Below are positions 44,701 through 53,531 of a stretch of 64,000 bases of DNA, piece after piece. How positions within the stretch are numbered: the first letter of the stretch is position 1; every line of letters begins with the position of its first letter. The position numbers and the translations under genes are program-made. The stretch is from NCBI GenBank assembly GCA_018061965.1, contig JAGOTG010000002.1, forward strand, positions 1 to 64,000, written 5' to 3'. This DNA comes from Legionellaceae bacterium. GTDB taxonomy: Bacteria > Pseudomonadota > Gammaproteobacteria > Legionellales > Legionellaceae. Below the pieces are notes generated by a model, which saw nothing but the letters and a program-made list of their open reading frames with translations, made no database searches and was not told the origin of the DNA.

Positions 44701-47404
44701 ACCGGAACTCGAATCCACCACCTATTTTAATAATTATGCTACACATGCTGGGTGTAAATCTATTGGCATGACAGGTACCGTTCCTCGAAGCCAATATAAA
44801 ATGCACGCAGCGATGGTGCGCGGCGGTCAATCCGCTGTTATTCCACCACATAACCCTAGTCAGCGAATGGATGCGGTGCCTTTTGAGCAATTCCATACTA
44901 TAAAAATAGGCAGTCCACATGTTTGCCCTTCCGAGGCAGACTATATTGAACGGGCCGTTCAAAAAATTCAGGCCCATGACGGTCCTGTATTAATTTATTG
45001 TCGCTATAAAAACATCTGTGAAACAAGACGTAATGCTTTGGCGCAACGCTTGGAGCATCAAGGTTATACTGTGCAGATGATCATTGCGGGTGTTACGGAA
45101 GATTTTACCGATGGCGATAAATTAACTGCCTTAGGTCGCCAAGCTCAAAATCAAAAAACCGTGACGTTAACGGTGGGTGATGGACGAGGTATCGATGTCG
45201 ATGCCACCGGTAGCGATGGAATGTTAACGATGCCTTCATTTTTACCGGAAACACCTGAAAAGATACTCCAAATTTATGGTCGTTCTGGACGTAATGGAAA
45301 ACCAGGTAAAACTGATCTATTAATTTTAGAAAGTGATCTAACGCTCTATGGCATACCATTTGAGAATATGGCTAAAGCGTTTGAATTTATAGACGAAATC
45401 AGAAGCAAAGAATTTGATTTTGCCATTCAAAAAATTGGATTCTTGCAATACGAAATTCAACGCCAGATCCGTGATCCGAAAAAAAGGATTGCTTTGATTG
45501 CCTTCATGGATGATCTATATAATCAATTATTATTAAATGCCGTCGCCACTAAAATAAAAGAGGAACGGAGTAATCTGGTTCTAGACTATTCTATCACTGG
45601 ACGATGGGAACCCTTTGTGATGTTAAGTGATTTAGACCTGAATCAAATATATCAACAATTTTGCGTAGCAACGCAACAAAAGCTTCAAGAAGAGCAATTA
45701 TACACCATACAACCGAATAGGATTGCGCGGTTAAAAGCACAGTACGATGCCAATATGGACCAAGCTGTACGACGAGAACAAGACGCTCAATGTCGCATAG
45801 ATTGGGATTATGTTCGCAATCGCCTGCAAGCCCACGATTCCAAACAACAACGCGCTGTTGTGGGCAATACCGTCGTATTTGAAGGGAAGACCCTTGAAAT
45901 CTGTTCTCGAGAAGCTCGCCAAGTATATAGTCAAGCGATAGGAAATCTAAGTCGTTACGACAAAATCTTATCTCTCATCCAAAAGTATCTCAGTTTCCAT
46001 TTGGGTATTTATGGTGTTGTCCCAAATGACAGGAGCAACCGGGCTTATCATGACATTTATGGTGCTTTTTTGCGGAATGAACAAAATATGGTATCTAGCA
46101 AGCAATATGACCTCCAACAATTTTATACCTATTTAGCTTATGAAGCATTTTTAAAAGCCATAGACGTTTGTCAAAACGAACTTTTCTCTGCTGCCAATTT
46201 GCGTTCTGGTAACGTTAGTGTGCGCAATCGTGCGCAAGCTTGTTTTCGCGAAGCGCGAGGCTATGCGCGTATGGCTAGAATGAATCCCGATGTATTCAGA
46301 GCGATTAATCTTCAACAACTATTTGACGTTTACGATGTCAATAAGTCTTCTCCTGGGGAAGTTAATATACAAATAGCCAAGCTTAGAAGAGAGCGAGACT
46401 ATTTAAACCAAAAACTTCGAGAGGTAACCAGCGTCATTCAAAACCGTGAGAAAGATATCACCGCAGAATGTCTACGCGGATGGGATAATTTGGCGGGGGT
46501 TTTACAACATAATCTACCGCAACTGGTTGCGATGCCTCTGCATCGCTTTAACGCTGATTTGCTCTATTTGTTTTCCATGATGCAATGGGCTACTAGAGAA
46601 GAACGCACTACCGCACCGATCAGACAAGTCTTGTCCAAGTTTTCAAACCCGAATATTACGATTTACAATGATCAAGTCACTGCGTACCAAACTATCCTGT
46701 ACGAGCAGCGCGAGTGTTTGGTGTCTTTAGACCGCTCTCCGGATCTGAGCCAAAAACTTAATCAATATAAACGCATGGTCGATATTACGGATCTCAGTAG
46801 TAAAAATTTATTGACCTTCTTTTGTGCTGATTATGCTCAATTAGCTCAAAACATTAGGGGATTATCTGAAGCGATCAAACGAGAAACCCAGCAGTTACAA
46901 TACTTAAAAGAACAACTACTCTGCAGTAATGAACAAGAAAGAAGAGCGTTATATCTTAAACAAACGCGGCATCAAATCGAAACAGCGTACCGAGAACTTC
47001 GAGATGAGATAGAACAACTTCCACATCCTTCCAATAATGCAAGACAGACTCTTGAACAATTACTCCTTGATTTAAACGCAGAACAAAGAACCTATTTCTC
47101 AAATCTTGGATCACTTTTCAATAGATTAGAGCTTAAACAGAATTTTCGAGGACCAGACTTACAAAGGATCAATCAAGACTATATAGACGCTTGTCAGCGA
47201 CTCATTCGTGATCCTGCTACGCGATCAATCTTGGCACAGGATTTGAATTGGGGTCCTTATCTGGATAATTGGTGGCGGAGATTAGCTAATATCTTGATTA
47301 TGGTGGTTACACTCGGGTGTGTGAGTCATTTCTTCAAACTGACCGTACCTCAAACTCTGATCGTGTTAGATCAAAGGGAAGAGAGCTTACAGCCTGTATG
47401 TTAA
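38786..47404 (+). CDS. Giant SecA-like motor protein of unknown function
   Basis: The protein has about 2,872 residues. The first 1,620 residues show no recognised domain and are mostly predicted helical, with an Asn-Gln repeat near residue 450. Residues 1650-2200 contain a SecA-type motor: Q motif (STQIDAILLAIFAGDY), Walker A NTGEGKA (near 1672; SecA has GEGKT), Walker B as LDDEYD (1766-1770), GMTGT (1994), GRGIDVDATG (2133) and QIYGRSGRNGKPGKTDLLIL (about 2165). The last 650 residues are coiled-coil-like with a late hydrophobic segment (LANILIMVVTLGCVSHFF). ATG 38786 is chosen; TTG 38684 would add 34 residues. It is not the housekeeping SecA: there is no recognisable preprotein cross-linking domain and it is three times too long. 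It may be a translocated effector or a remodelling ATPase. Confidence 0.8.
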   Translation: MLYYIIIGQTKDENAQEHKSELGDSLTLIVRNDVYSRPRSSYSYSAHSEGAHCLFGYLDVNFLESPQYGQRATATQEAWLIGRHRIGRAVDFGNLGYQFVRQSRTKRIQFPDTIILSFDRKIKDNGLNLPPTDAHRVDVELTQLDQQILNCYDKPCVIEPIIFKLSKFDNYGDAYIDLLSPDNESMFYANIDHFVSFMRHYPNTSIYIMARRQMPLYSGYSSYRSHDSHSSGSNLKSFLKNLIQKEHLTNYFEFCDAGFERKYLDSVLSTRHIQSGMPYSEYDTFDNTIDEFFNQSAFDRDPSSQSRFYHLPFSRAKIVITSPSQWSMYQSSGNFILFLQHNPQITLDIEGTVLAEQVVLFIRHNRIKANIILLEDPHNALIKQAISDNQAPDLQQIITRYRYDHLEDIPVAEAENRDYRLTLAKYAPHLLRLSSHQSASLEDMHVGQNQNQNQNQNQSQQFRQNNNELFEPIKFEFNDKSSIPDVHFEQEGVLLKSIIGLDFAHSSNMPQTETNINRILRIMHGIIEQSTASQACYCPLSYSVEELVPGAFYVPKDKVAHIPHPTDPAYNFQRDRNTLFFSPPYASIAIKKDKYAFKPYLRPCDDFPVAPDLIEEIRRNKYLTHLVSAYSDAQVPRISILLNKLYYKRGQIGVDLLTKGLYALHLKNPLAHQAILQHYLLSSEDFSEYLEANYMSTLEALSAITDLKKLQWWNTLLAIQCRNNPQFDVNHLWHQFVNFWDDLDKIQKFMPIPDQFPFADFADAGLTLGKMIRILSKARNRFEQIQKFEGGNISHAYMLFDLFNSSMYCKEMDAYCDVLMEELKAEDAFDKTQLKTKHFSTRKLLELTYDDSISLETLKSYYYIFAAVNGHTATHNNSDQAFYEALFQIIEQAISSEFVSASDAEKKLVYSTLLLFTAYGNNAPLERMAQDIHTLVQTQDFMETCTTTLQLYAPKPVSEFFSQSDAHGSMVNSEAMLSLHTVTRLKKFSPNYREILEQTIPVIIGHHPTMSLALQKIMREAPQRLVALGQLSRLIPTIHDPEKNHFIQSIALIAVLSNSTVNSHRFGSAVQQTARNLEPLSALSLQDLQRLFLDIDFIQTPQSPLFEGDTLSRSFVDQIRHTHSLDNLIFVCQDHKVKLATMKPSEQSLVSRIQFLAENLHIQVHKENYVANCKSLIGTKLQSKFKHTMDIRGFMENFIDPLQVTTGTDQELITIFTSLLHIIGTTKNSDLQLIMTSLQNFPSMGSHGHNPAQLLKVTALLLQHIYPIETVLSFLAAIQRESIANRQAKLSYVIQLFDKISQHPVCFEERETHKLTPKITQQLKSGLSVIAAMPWSADSQRTWDSSFRATSPSILQYLRWLETLALPTNFSNEAAIQRVFELDQILFTVYGRSRHNTKAFDDILHIASFDATLLETVVSKHPNKIEVIARICQNEVLLNARKHDKLAENYRQIFADNMLDVLGKRYDVFPFYSEEQLAHPAMSMLVTLMTKYAGNVQKALHHFEKDPWGQRPHQISLDQKESWYETSAFDTRMQHDIIETLIAQYSGIVKSIRRNLLLSFATYINEKGYRLPALAHQNPSRSVAVPARKLSDKELKKEFLNIKTTLAQLRAAGQNNIWQHRKYQRTVCNLLVNLRENMYRYAGKMPYSTQIDAILLAIFAGDYSYAMQINTGEGKAIIATVIGIAEHVITGKQLVITTSNLSLAFREGDSYHRLIQWLGLTHATLPATSKDKSKLNSQIIHTTGHDFALFHGKDHPIENGSRIYLDDEYDYTMSLLTPSINSQSKLNEEENWWIYETIFDYVVSMSHEEARKRSERQVDDLIQRLIEKYNTDIRAIEEECTHRLYEVRQNKASLSPEDQEATRSAIEKDCYARMDVYAKRVKTLEQTSTKTTFNRLINSAIIAQFVLQKGEAYEVIEELVDGKIFKKVVPTENGKPVIEGNMMYMYGIHQFLVQKEIVANDVSGDTADFIRPPELESTTYFNNYATHAGCKSIGMTGTVPRSQYKMHAAMVRGGQSAVIPPHNPSQRMDAVPFEQFHTIKIGSPHVCPSEADYIERAVQKIQAHDGPVLIYCRYKNICETRRNALAQRLEHQGYTVQMIIAGVTEDFTDGDKLTALGRQAQNQKTVTLTVGDGRGIDVDATGSDGMLTMPSFLPETPEKILQIYGRSGRNGKPGKTDLLILESDLTLYGIPFENMAKAFEFIDEIRSKEFDFAIQKIGFLQYEIQRQIRDPKKRIALIAFMDDLYNQLLLNAVATKIKEERSNLVLDYSITGRWEPFVMLSDLDLNQIYQQFCVATQQKLQEEQLYTIQPNRIARLKAQYDANMDQAVRREQDAQCRIDWDYVRNRLQAHDSKQQRAVVGNTVVFEGKTLEICSREARQVYSQAIGNLSRYDKILSLIQKYLSFHLGIYGVVPNDRSNRAYHDIYGAFLRNEQNMVSSKQYDLQQFYTYLAYEAFLKAIDVCQNELFSAANLRSGNVSVRNRAQACFREARGYARMARMNPDVFRAINLQQLFDVYDVNKSSPGEVNIQIAKLRRERDYLNQKLREVTSVIQNREKDITAECLRGWDNLAGVLQHNLPQLVAMPLHRFNADLLYLFSMMQWATREERTTAPIRQVLSKFSNPNITIYNDQVTAYQTILYEQRECLVSLDRSPDLSQKLNQYKRMVDITDLSSKNLLTFFCADYAQLAQNIRGLSEAIKRETQQLQYLKEQLLCSNEQERRALYLKQTRHQIETAYRELRDEIEQLPHPSNNARQTLEQLLLDLNAEQRTYFSNLGSLFNRLELKQNFRGPDLQRINQDYIDACQRLIRDPATRSILAQDLNWGPYLDNWWRRLANILIMVVTLGCVSHFFKLTVPQTLIVLDQREESLQPVC

Positions 47405-47445
47405 CTAGCACAGGACTGCCATTAAGTCATAATTCAGCTTTCGTC

Positions 47446-47474
47446 TAAGTCCCGCGGCTTATCCGCGGGACTTA
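47446..47474. terminator. Strong 12-bp hairpin after the giant gene
   Basis: TAAGTCCCGCGG pairs perfectly with CCGCGGGACTTA around a five-base loop, 42 bp after the stop of the giant gene. There is no T run after it, so it may be a 3' stability hairpin, a REP element or a factor-assisted terminator. A CACTACGTTCGGGATGACG repeat fragment follows near 47514. Confidence 0.5.
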
Positions 47475-47598
47475 AACTGAGCGCTTACTTAATGATAGTG
47501 AGTTCTGGCCCTTCACTACGTTCGGGATGACGGCAGCGATTTTCTGTGATACTTTCTAAAGAAACAATACCCAGGCGCATGAAAAGGATATTCATAGT

Positions 47599-49164
47599 AT
47601 GGTCAGGTTTCTACCCAAGATCATCACAATCATAGTATCGCTATCTCTTGTCTCCTGTATGGTCGGACCTGATTATAAAGAACCTGTCAAAGACATCGCG
47701 GCGCACTGGAAAAAACCAGACAAAGCCGTCAAAGAATCTCACATTCAAAATGCCAACTGGTGGCATGTTTTCCGCGATCCCACTTTAAACGCTTTGATTC
47801 AACAAGGTTATACCCATAATTTATCCATCCAAGCCACCGGAGTGCATGTGCTCCAAGCACGTGCTCAACTAGCCCAATCCGTAGGAGAACTCTATCCTCA
47901 ACAGCAAACCATAACCGGCAATCTCACTTATAACCGGATTGGCGGCCAAGAATTACAATTTCTACTCCCCTCTACATTTACCACCACCACCCTAGGTGTT
48001 AATGCGTCGTGGGAATTGGATTTCTGGGGAAAGTACCGTCGAGCAATTATGGCCAATGATGCAAGTTTTTTAGCATCTTATGCCGCATATGATAATGCCT
48101 TGGTCAGCTTAAGCGCTGACATTGCCACCAATTATATTTCGATTCGTACCACCCAGCGGTTGATTCAAGTGACTCAACAAAATATCCAAGCACAAAAATG
48201 GATCTTGGGTATTGCAAAGATTCGTTACAAAGAAGGTCAAACCAGCTTGCTTGATGTAGAACAGGCTCAAACGATGCTGTCGCAAACCGAGTCAACATTA
48301 CCGACTTTACGCGCCACATTACAACAGCAAAAAGACAGCTTAGGCACTTTGTTGGGTACGACGCCAGACAAAGTAGATGGTTTGTTAGGTAAATCAAAGG
48401 GTATTCCTCGCGCACCAGCCCGAGTTGCCGTCGGTATTCCTAGAGAAACTTTGGCAAAACGACCTGATATTTATGAGGCTAGGATGAAAGTCATTGCCCA
48501 ATCAGAAATGATAGGCGCGATCAAAGCCCAGCTTTACCCTTCATTGTCGCTAGCCGGTTCTTTTGCATTTGCATCCAATAATATTAATAATTCGTCTCTG
48601 AGTGATATCTTTAATTGGTCAAGCCGTACGATTAATGCTGGACCAGGACTAGCCTGGCCCATCTTAAACTACGGACAAATCACGAATACAGTGCGCGCTC
48701 AGGATGCCGTGTTCCAACAAGCAGTATTAGATTATCAAAACAAAATCCTCAGTGCTCAGCAAGAAGTCCAAGACAATATCACCTCATTCATCGAATCTAG
48801 AAAAACTACCGGAGCACTCGTAACGGCAGATCATTCAGCCGTCACATCCACCCGCTTATCTATGATTCGTTATCGAGAAGGCCAATCGGATTTTACGCCG
48901 GTTCTACAATCGGAAATCCAAGAGTTAAATGTACAGATTTCTCTCGCCAATGCCCAGGGCAATATTCCCAAAGCATTGGTCGCATTATATCGATCTTTAG
49001 GCGGCGGCTGGCAAATTCGCAATGGCAATGATATTGTTCCAAATGAAGTGAAAAACAAAATGGCGGCACGAACTAATTGGGGAAGATTACTTCAACAACC
49101 CAATCACGAGCCTCCGAAAAGCAAACCACAGCAGATCAAAGAGTTGTATTTACCTGATTGGTGA
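47599..49164 (+). CDS. RND efflux outer-membrane lipoprotein (OprM/NodT family)
   Basis: The 521-residue protein has a lipobox (LSLVSC) and the family opening MVGPDYKEPVKDIAAHW, then WWHVFRDPTLNALIQQ, LGVNASWELDFWGKYRRA, and the second-half LAKRPDIYEARMKVIAQSEMIGAIKAQLYPSLSLAGS. It forms the outer-membrane channel of a tripartite pump. AAAAGGA lies upstream of ATG 47599. It is the first gene of the operon, ahead of the adaptor (13 bp gap), which differs from the mexA-mexB-oprM order. Confidence 0.94.
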   Translation: MVRFLPKIITIIVSLSLVSCMVGPDYKEPVKDIAAHWKKPDKAVKESHIQNANWWHVFRDPTLNALIQQGYTHNLSIQATGVHVLQARAQLAQSVGELYPQQQTITGNLTYNRIGGQELQFLLPSTFTTTTLGVNASWELDFWGKYRRAIMANDASFLASYAAYDNALVSLSADIATNYISIRTTQRLIQVTQQNIQAQKWILGIAKIRYKEGQTSLLDVEQAQTMLSQTESTLPTLRATLQQQKDSLGTLLGTTPDKVDGLLGKSKGIPRAPARVAVGIPRETLAKRPDIYEARMKVIAQSEMIGAIKAQLYPSLSLAGSFAFASNNINNSSLSDIFNWSSRTINAGPGLAWPILNYGQITNTVRAQDAVFQQAVLDYQNKILSAQQEVQDNITSFIESRKTTGALVTADHSAVTSTRLSMIRYREGQSDFTPVLQSEIQELNVQISLANAQGNIPKALVALYRSLGGGWQIRNGNDIVPNEVKNKMAARTNWGRLLQQPNHEPPKSKPQQIKELYLPDW

Positions 49165-49177
49165 GATAAAAATAAAA

Positions 49178-50338
49178 ATGATATCAGCAAAACAGACAAA
49201 ACTATTACAATTAAGCTTGGCAGGCCTAAGTATCCTCTGTTTGCTCATTTGGGGGATTAAGCGGTATCACGACCATCAAAAGCCAGTCTATACGGCACCT
49301 ACTGTCGTAATCCAAAAACCCAAATTAGCAAATGTCACTGAATATGTCACTCAAACCGGTACTTTGGTCGCGTTTAATTCGGTGGATCTGGTCGCCAGAA
49401 TTGAAGGGTTTTTAGAAGGCATTCAATTTACTGACGGCGCTTTTGTCAAAAAGGGCCAAGAATTATTTATTGTGGAACCCGAATCTTATTGGGATCAATT
49501 AAAAGAAGCCCAAGCCTCCGTCGCTTCGGAAGAAGCGTCATTTGCTTACTCCAAAATTGAGCGCCAACGTCAACAAAAAATGTATCAACAAAATGCCACC
49601 TCTCTCAACAGCGTACAAGAGTGGGAAACCAAAGTTCTACAAAGCAAAGCAGACCTAGACAAAGCCAGTGCCAATGAGAGAAATGCGGCCATTACTTATA
49701 GTTATACGCATGTACTGGCTCCTTTTGATGGCCGGATGGGCAGACATTTGGTGGATGTGGGTAATTTAGTCGGCAATGGAGCAGCAACCAAATTGGCAAC
49801 GATTGAGCAAATTGACCCTATTTACGTTTACTTCAATTTAAATGAGCTGGATTTACTCAGAGTACGGCGTATGGCGCATGATAACGGGATTACGCCTGAC
49901 GACCTGAGTTCGATTCCAGTCTATGTAACCTTGCAAAATAACAAAGAGGTTACGCATGAAGGTAAATTGGATTTTGTGAACACTGGACTCAATGCCTCTA
50001 CTGGAACCATGGAGTTCAGAGCCTTACTCCCGAACCAAGATTTCGCATTACTACCCGGACTTTTTGTCCAAGTACGCGTACCTATTCAACACCCCAAACA
50101 GCAATTAACGGTCCCTGAAGTCGCTGTGCAATATGATCAAATTGGCGCTTATCTTTATGTTGTGGATGATAAGAATACCGTCATCATTAAAAGAGTAGTG
50201 ATCGGCGCCACTAACGAAGGGTATCGCGCGATTAATAAAGGATTGGACGCTACAGATAGCGTGGTAGTGGCAGGATTACAAAATGCAGCCCTCGGCATTC
50301 AAGTCACGCCCACTACCGCTGACAAGGCGGAATTATGA
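49178..50338 (+). CDS. RND efflux periplasmic adaptor (membrane fusion protein)
   Basis: The 386-residue protein has an N-terminal membrane anchor (LSLAGLSILCLLIWGI), a lipoyl half-motif (VDLVARIEGFLEGIQFTDGAFVKKGQELFIVEP), an alpha-hairpin (EAQASVASEEASFAYSKIERQRQ), and the barrel segment TYSYTHVLAPFDGRMGRHLVDVGNLVG. It bridges the inner-membrane pump and the outer channel. Its stop overlaps the pump start as ATGA. No lipobox Cys is seen. Confidence 0.94.
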   Translation: MISAKQTKLLQLSLAGLSILCLLIWGIKRYHDHQKPVYTAPTVVIQKPKLANVTEYVTQTGTLVAFNSVDLVARIEGFLEGIQFTDGAFVKKGQELFIVEPESYWDQLKEAQASVASEEASFAYSKIERQRQQKMYQQNATSLNSVQEWETKVLQSKADLDKASANERNAAITYSYTHVLAPFDGRMGRHLVDVGNLVGNGAATKLATIEQIDPIYVYFNLNELDLLRVRRMAHDNGITPDDLSSIPVYVTLQNNKEVTHEGKLDFVNTGLNASTGTMEFRALLPNQDFALLPGLFVQVRVPIQHPKQQLTVPEVAVQYDQIGAYLYVVDDKNTVIIKRVVIGATNEGYRAINKGLDATDSVVVAGLQNAALGIQVTPTTADKAEL

Positions 50339-53300
50339 TTTCCAAATTTTTTATTGAACGCCCTGTTTTGGCCAATGTGATTGCTCTGTTACTTGTTTTT
50401 CTGGGCATTGTGGCCATCGCCGTCTTGCCTGTTTCTCAATATCCAGCCATCGTACCGCCAACCATTCAAGTCTCTACCTCGTACCCCGGTGCCGACGCCA
50501 GAACGCTGATTAAAACGGTCGCGTTGCCCATTGAGCAGCAAGTCAATGGTGTAGAAAATATGCTATATATGCAATCCAATAGTACCAATAGCGGTTCGTA
50601 TAATCTTATCGTCACTTTTGCAATCGGAACCGACCTCAATTTCGCACAAATGCTGGTACAAAATCGCGTTCAATCGGCGTTGGCCCAATTACCTTCTGTA
50701 GTACAACAACAAGGGGTCACTGTCCAGGCAAAATCAACAGCCGTGCTCCAGTTCATTACATTAACTTCGGAGCATAACGAATATGATGGCTTGTTTTTAA
50801 ACAACTATGCCTCCATTAATATGGAAAATGCTTTAGAGCGCTTACCAGGCGTCGGCAATGTTATGGTATTTGGGTCGGGTTCGTACGCAATGCGGATTTG
50901 GTTAGACCCCAATAAAATGTATGCTTTTGGCTTAAATCCAAGCGATGTTATGAATGCCATCAGTTATCAAAACAAAGAAGTTTCTGCAGGTCAAATTGCC
51001 GCCCCCCCTAGTCAAGGCCAACCTTCTTACCAACTCACTGTCAATGTACCTGGTCAATTGAGTGATCCCGAGGAATTTGCCAATATTATCATCAAAACCA
51101 AAGTGAGTAAGCCTAACCAACTCGCCAATGCCAGCACTTCCTCGCAAATTGTGCGTATTCGGGATGTGGGTCGTGTAGAATTGGGGTCTTCTAGCTACAG
51201 CCAATTGTCCAAACTCAATAATAAACCGACCGCTGCGATCGCTATTTATCAATTGCCTGGGGCCAATGCTTTGCAAGTCGCAGAAGAAGTGCGCCAAGCT
51301 GTCGCCGCCATGGCAAAGCAATTTCCACCCGGTTTACGCTATGACATTCCCTTTGATACCACCATGTTTGTCAAAGCCTCAATCGATGAAGTCTATAAAA
51401 CCTTATTTGAAGCGGGTATTTTGGTCCTAGTGGTCATATTGGTTTTTCTCCAAAATTTTCGTGCCACATTGGTACCAGCCACCACCGTACCCGTCACGAT
51501 TATTGGCGCATTTGTTGCCATGCTCGCTTTGGGATTCAGCATTAATTTGTTAACGTTATTCGCTTTGATCCTAGCGATTGGGATTGTGGTAGATGACGCT
51601 ATTGTCATAGTGGAAGGGGTGACCCAGCATATTGAGCGCGGCTTGACGCCTAAAAATGCTGCCATTCAAGCAATGCAAGAATTAATGGGGCCAGTCATTG
51701 GCATTACATTGGTGCTGATGGCCGTATTTGTTCCGCCCGGTTTTTTGCCCGGATTAACCGGCGCAATGTATGCACAATTTGCATTGGTCATTGCGGCAAC
51801 TGCATTTATCTCTGCCATCAATGCCGTAACACTGAAACCCACACAATGTGCTTTATGGTTGAAACCCATTGATCCTAACCGTAAGAAAAATATTTTTTTC
51901 CGCAAATTTGATGTCGTCTATCAATCCTTAGAAACCAAATATTCAGGATTCATAACAAAATTGGTTCATCAGCACAAACCTGTTTGTCTAATAGGCGTTA
52001 TTTTTGTTATTTGTGCCATCATCGGGCTCGGGCGCATTCCAACCGGGTTTATTCCCATAGAAGATCAAGGCTATCTGGTGCTCAACGTGGTTTTACCAGA
52101 CGCATCCACCTTAGCTCGCACTGAAAAAGTCGTCAAAAAACTCAGTGATGAAATTTCTAAAATAGACGGCATTGCCAACGTCATTAGCATCGACGGCGTA
52201 TCGTTATTGGATAATAACAGCAGTCTGGCCAACGCCGGTATTGTATACGTTATTTTTAAAGACTGGAGTGAGCGTGGTTCAGCACAGGGTTTACTTCCTC
52301 TTTATCAGAAACTGGCTAAGCTGGCCGCCAATACATTGGATGCTCAAGTGACCGTTGTTGTCCCGCCAGCCATTCAAGGGTTGGGGTTGTCCGGTGGATT
52401 TCAAATGCAAATTGAATTACAAGACGGGACATTTGATTATCAAAAACTCCAATTGGTTACTGATCAATTGGTGAAGCGCGGCTATGATTCCCCTGCCATT
52501 CAAAAAATGATCACCTCGTTTCGCGCCTTTGTGCCACAAGTGTCGGCACTCATCGACCGCACCAAAGCGGAATCCCTCGGTGTCACCCTCGGCGATGCAT
52601 TTGATACACTACAAACTTATCTCGGATCTTCTTATGTGAATCTTTTCTCGAAATTTGGCCAAGTATTTCAGGTCTATGTGCAAGCAGATGCCTCGCAGCG
52701 CATGACTACTGAGGATGTGCGTAATTTCTATGTGCGCAATCAATCGCAACAAATGGTTCCGTTAGGAACATTGACTGATATCACCCCTACTGTGGGGCCA
52801 GCGTTGATTTCTTTATATAATCTATATCCTTCCAGTTTACTCAATGGCATTGCTAATCCAGGATTTAGTTCAGGACAAGCCATCGAAGCATTGGAAAAAT
52901 TGGCCAAAGACACCTTACCGGCGGGCTTCACTTATGAATGGACCAGCACGGCGTATCAGGAAAAAATAGCCGGTAATTTAAGTTATTATATTTTCGCCAT
53001 GTCACTGATTCTGGTCTATATGATTTTGGCCGGACAATATGAAAATTGGTGGACACCGATTTCCATTATTTTGAGTGTACCATTGGCTTTGATTGGAACG
53101 GTGATGGTCTTATCTATGTTAGGGCTAGCAAATAATATTTACACACAAATTGGGATATTATTATTGATTGCACTGGCCGCAAAAAATGCGATTTTAATTG
53201 TAGAGGTCGCACGCGAACAACGGGAACACCACCATAAAAGCATCTTAGAAGCCGCTGTCATCGGCGCTAAAATACGCTTTCGCCCTATTTTAATGACCTC

Positions 53301-53499
53301 TTTTGCATTCATTATGGGCGTATTACCCTTGGTATTCGCCACCGGCGCCGGGGCCAATGCGCGACGCTCTATTGGTATCACCGTGTGTAGTGGCATGCTA
53401 GCCTCTACCTGTTTAGCCGTGGTGTTTGTGCCAGTATTTTATGTGTTATTTCAAACCTGGCAAGAAAAACGAAAGAGCGCTAAAACCATCGCAGCTTAA
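50335..53499 (+). CDS. RND multidrug efflux permease (HAE1/AcrB-like)
   Basis: The 1,054 residues match AcrB-class pumps. The start MISKFFIERPVLANVIALLL and SQYPAIVPPTIQVSTSYPGA are typical. The proton-relay motif is GIVVDDAIVIVEG in TM4, with the partner Lys region in TM10 (LIALAAKNAILIVEVA). Periplasmic loops and TM clusters are in the expected places (TM2-6 at 350-500, TM8-12 at 880-1040). The substrate range is not predictable. No regulator gene is adjacent. Confidence 0.95.
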   Translation: MISKFFIERPVLANVIALLLVFLGIVAIAVLPVSQYPAIVPPTIQVSTSYPGADARTLIKTVALPIEQQVNGVENMLYMQSNSTNSGSYNLIVTFAIGTDLNFAQMLVQNRVQSALAQLPSVVQQQGVTVQAKSTAVLQFITLTSEHNEYDGLFLNNYASINMENALERLPGVGNVMVFGSGSYAMRIWLDPNKMYAFGLNPSDVMNAISYQNKEVSAGQIAAPPSQGQPSYQLTVNVPGQLSDPEEFANIIIKTKVSKPNQLANASTSSQIVRIRDVGRVELGSSSYSQLSKLNNKPTAAIAIYQLPGANALQVAEEVRQAVAAMAKQFPPGLRYDIPFDTTMFVKASIDEVYKTLFEAGILVLVVILVFLQNFRATLVPATTVPVTIIGAFVAMLALGFSINLLTLFALILAIGIVVDDAIVIVEGVTQHIERGLTPKNAAIQAMQELMGPVIGITLVLMAVFVPPGFLPGLTGAMYAQFALVIAATAFISAINAVTLKPTQCALWLKPIDPNRKKNIFFRKFDVVYQSLETKYSGFITKLVHQHKPVCLIGVIFVICAIIGLGRIPTGFIPIEDQGYLVLNVVLPDASTLARTEKVVKKLSDEISKIDGIANVISIDGVSLLDNNSSLANAGIVYVIFKDWSERGSAQGLLPLYQKLAKLAANTLDAQVTVVVPPAIQGLGLSGGFQMQIELQDGTFDYQKLQLVTDQLVKRGYDSPAIQKMITSFRAFVPQVSALIDRTKAESLGVTLGDAFDTLQTYLGSSYVNLFSKFGQVFQVYVQADASQRMTTEDVRNFYVRNQSQQMVPLGTLTDITPTVGPALISLYNLYPSSLLNGIANPGFSSGQAIEALEKLAKDTLPAGFTYEWTSTAYQEKIAGNLSYYIFAMSLILVYMILAGQYENWWTPISIILSVPLALIGTVMVLSMLGLANNIYTQIGILLLIALAAKNAILIVEVAREQREHHHKSILEAAVIGAKIRFRPILMTSFAFIMGVLPLVFATGAGANARRSIGITVCSGMLASTCLAVVFVPVFYVLFQTWQEKRKSAKTIAA

Positions 53500-53531
53500 T
53501 TTAGGTTGTCCGACTTAAATTTGACCCTCCG

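Noticed and set aside
42658-45934. Several 60-107 codon minus-strand frames inside the giant gene
   Set aside because: They are all antisense to a continuous coding frame with clear motifs and lack start signals.
38786-47404. Annotation of the giant as housekeeping SecA
   Set aside because: It is three times too long, the motor is in the C-terminal half, the Walker A threonine is replaced by alanine, and no preprotein-binding or zinc-binding SecA tail is visible.
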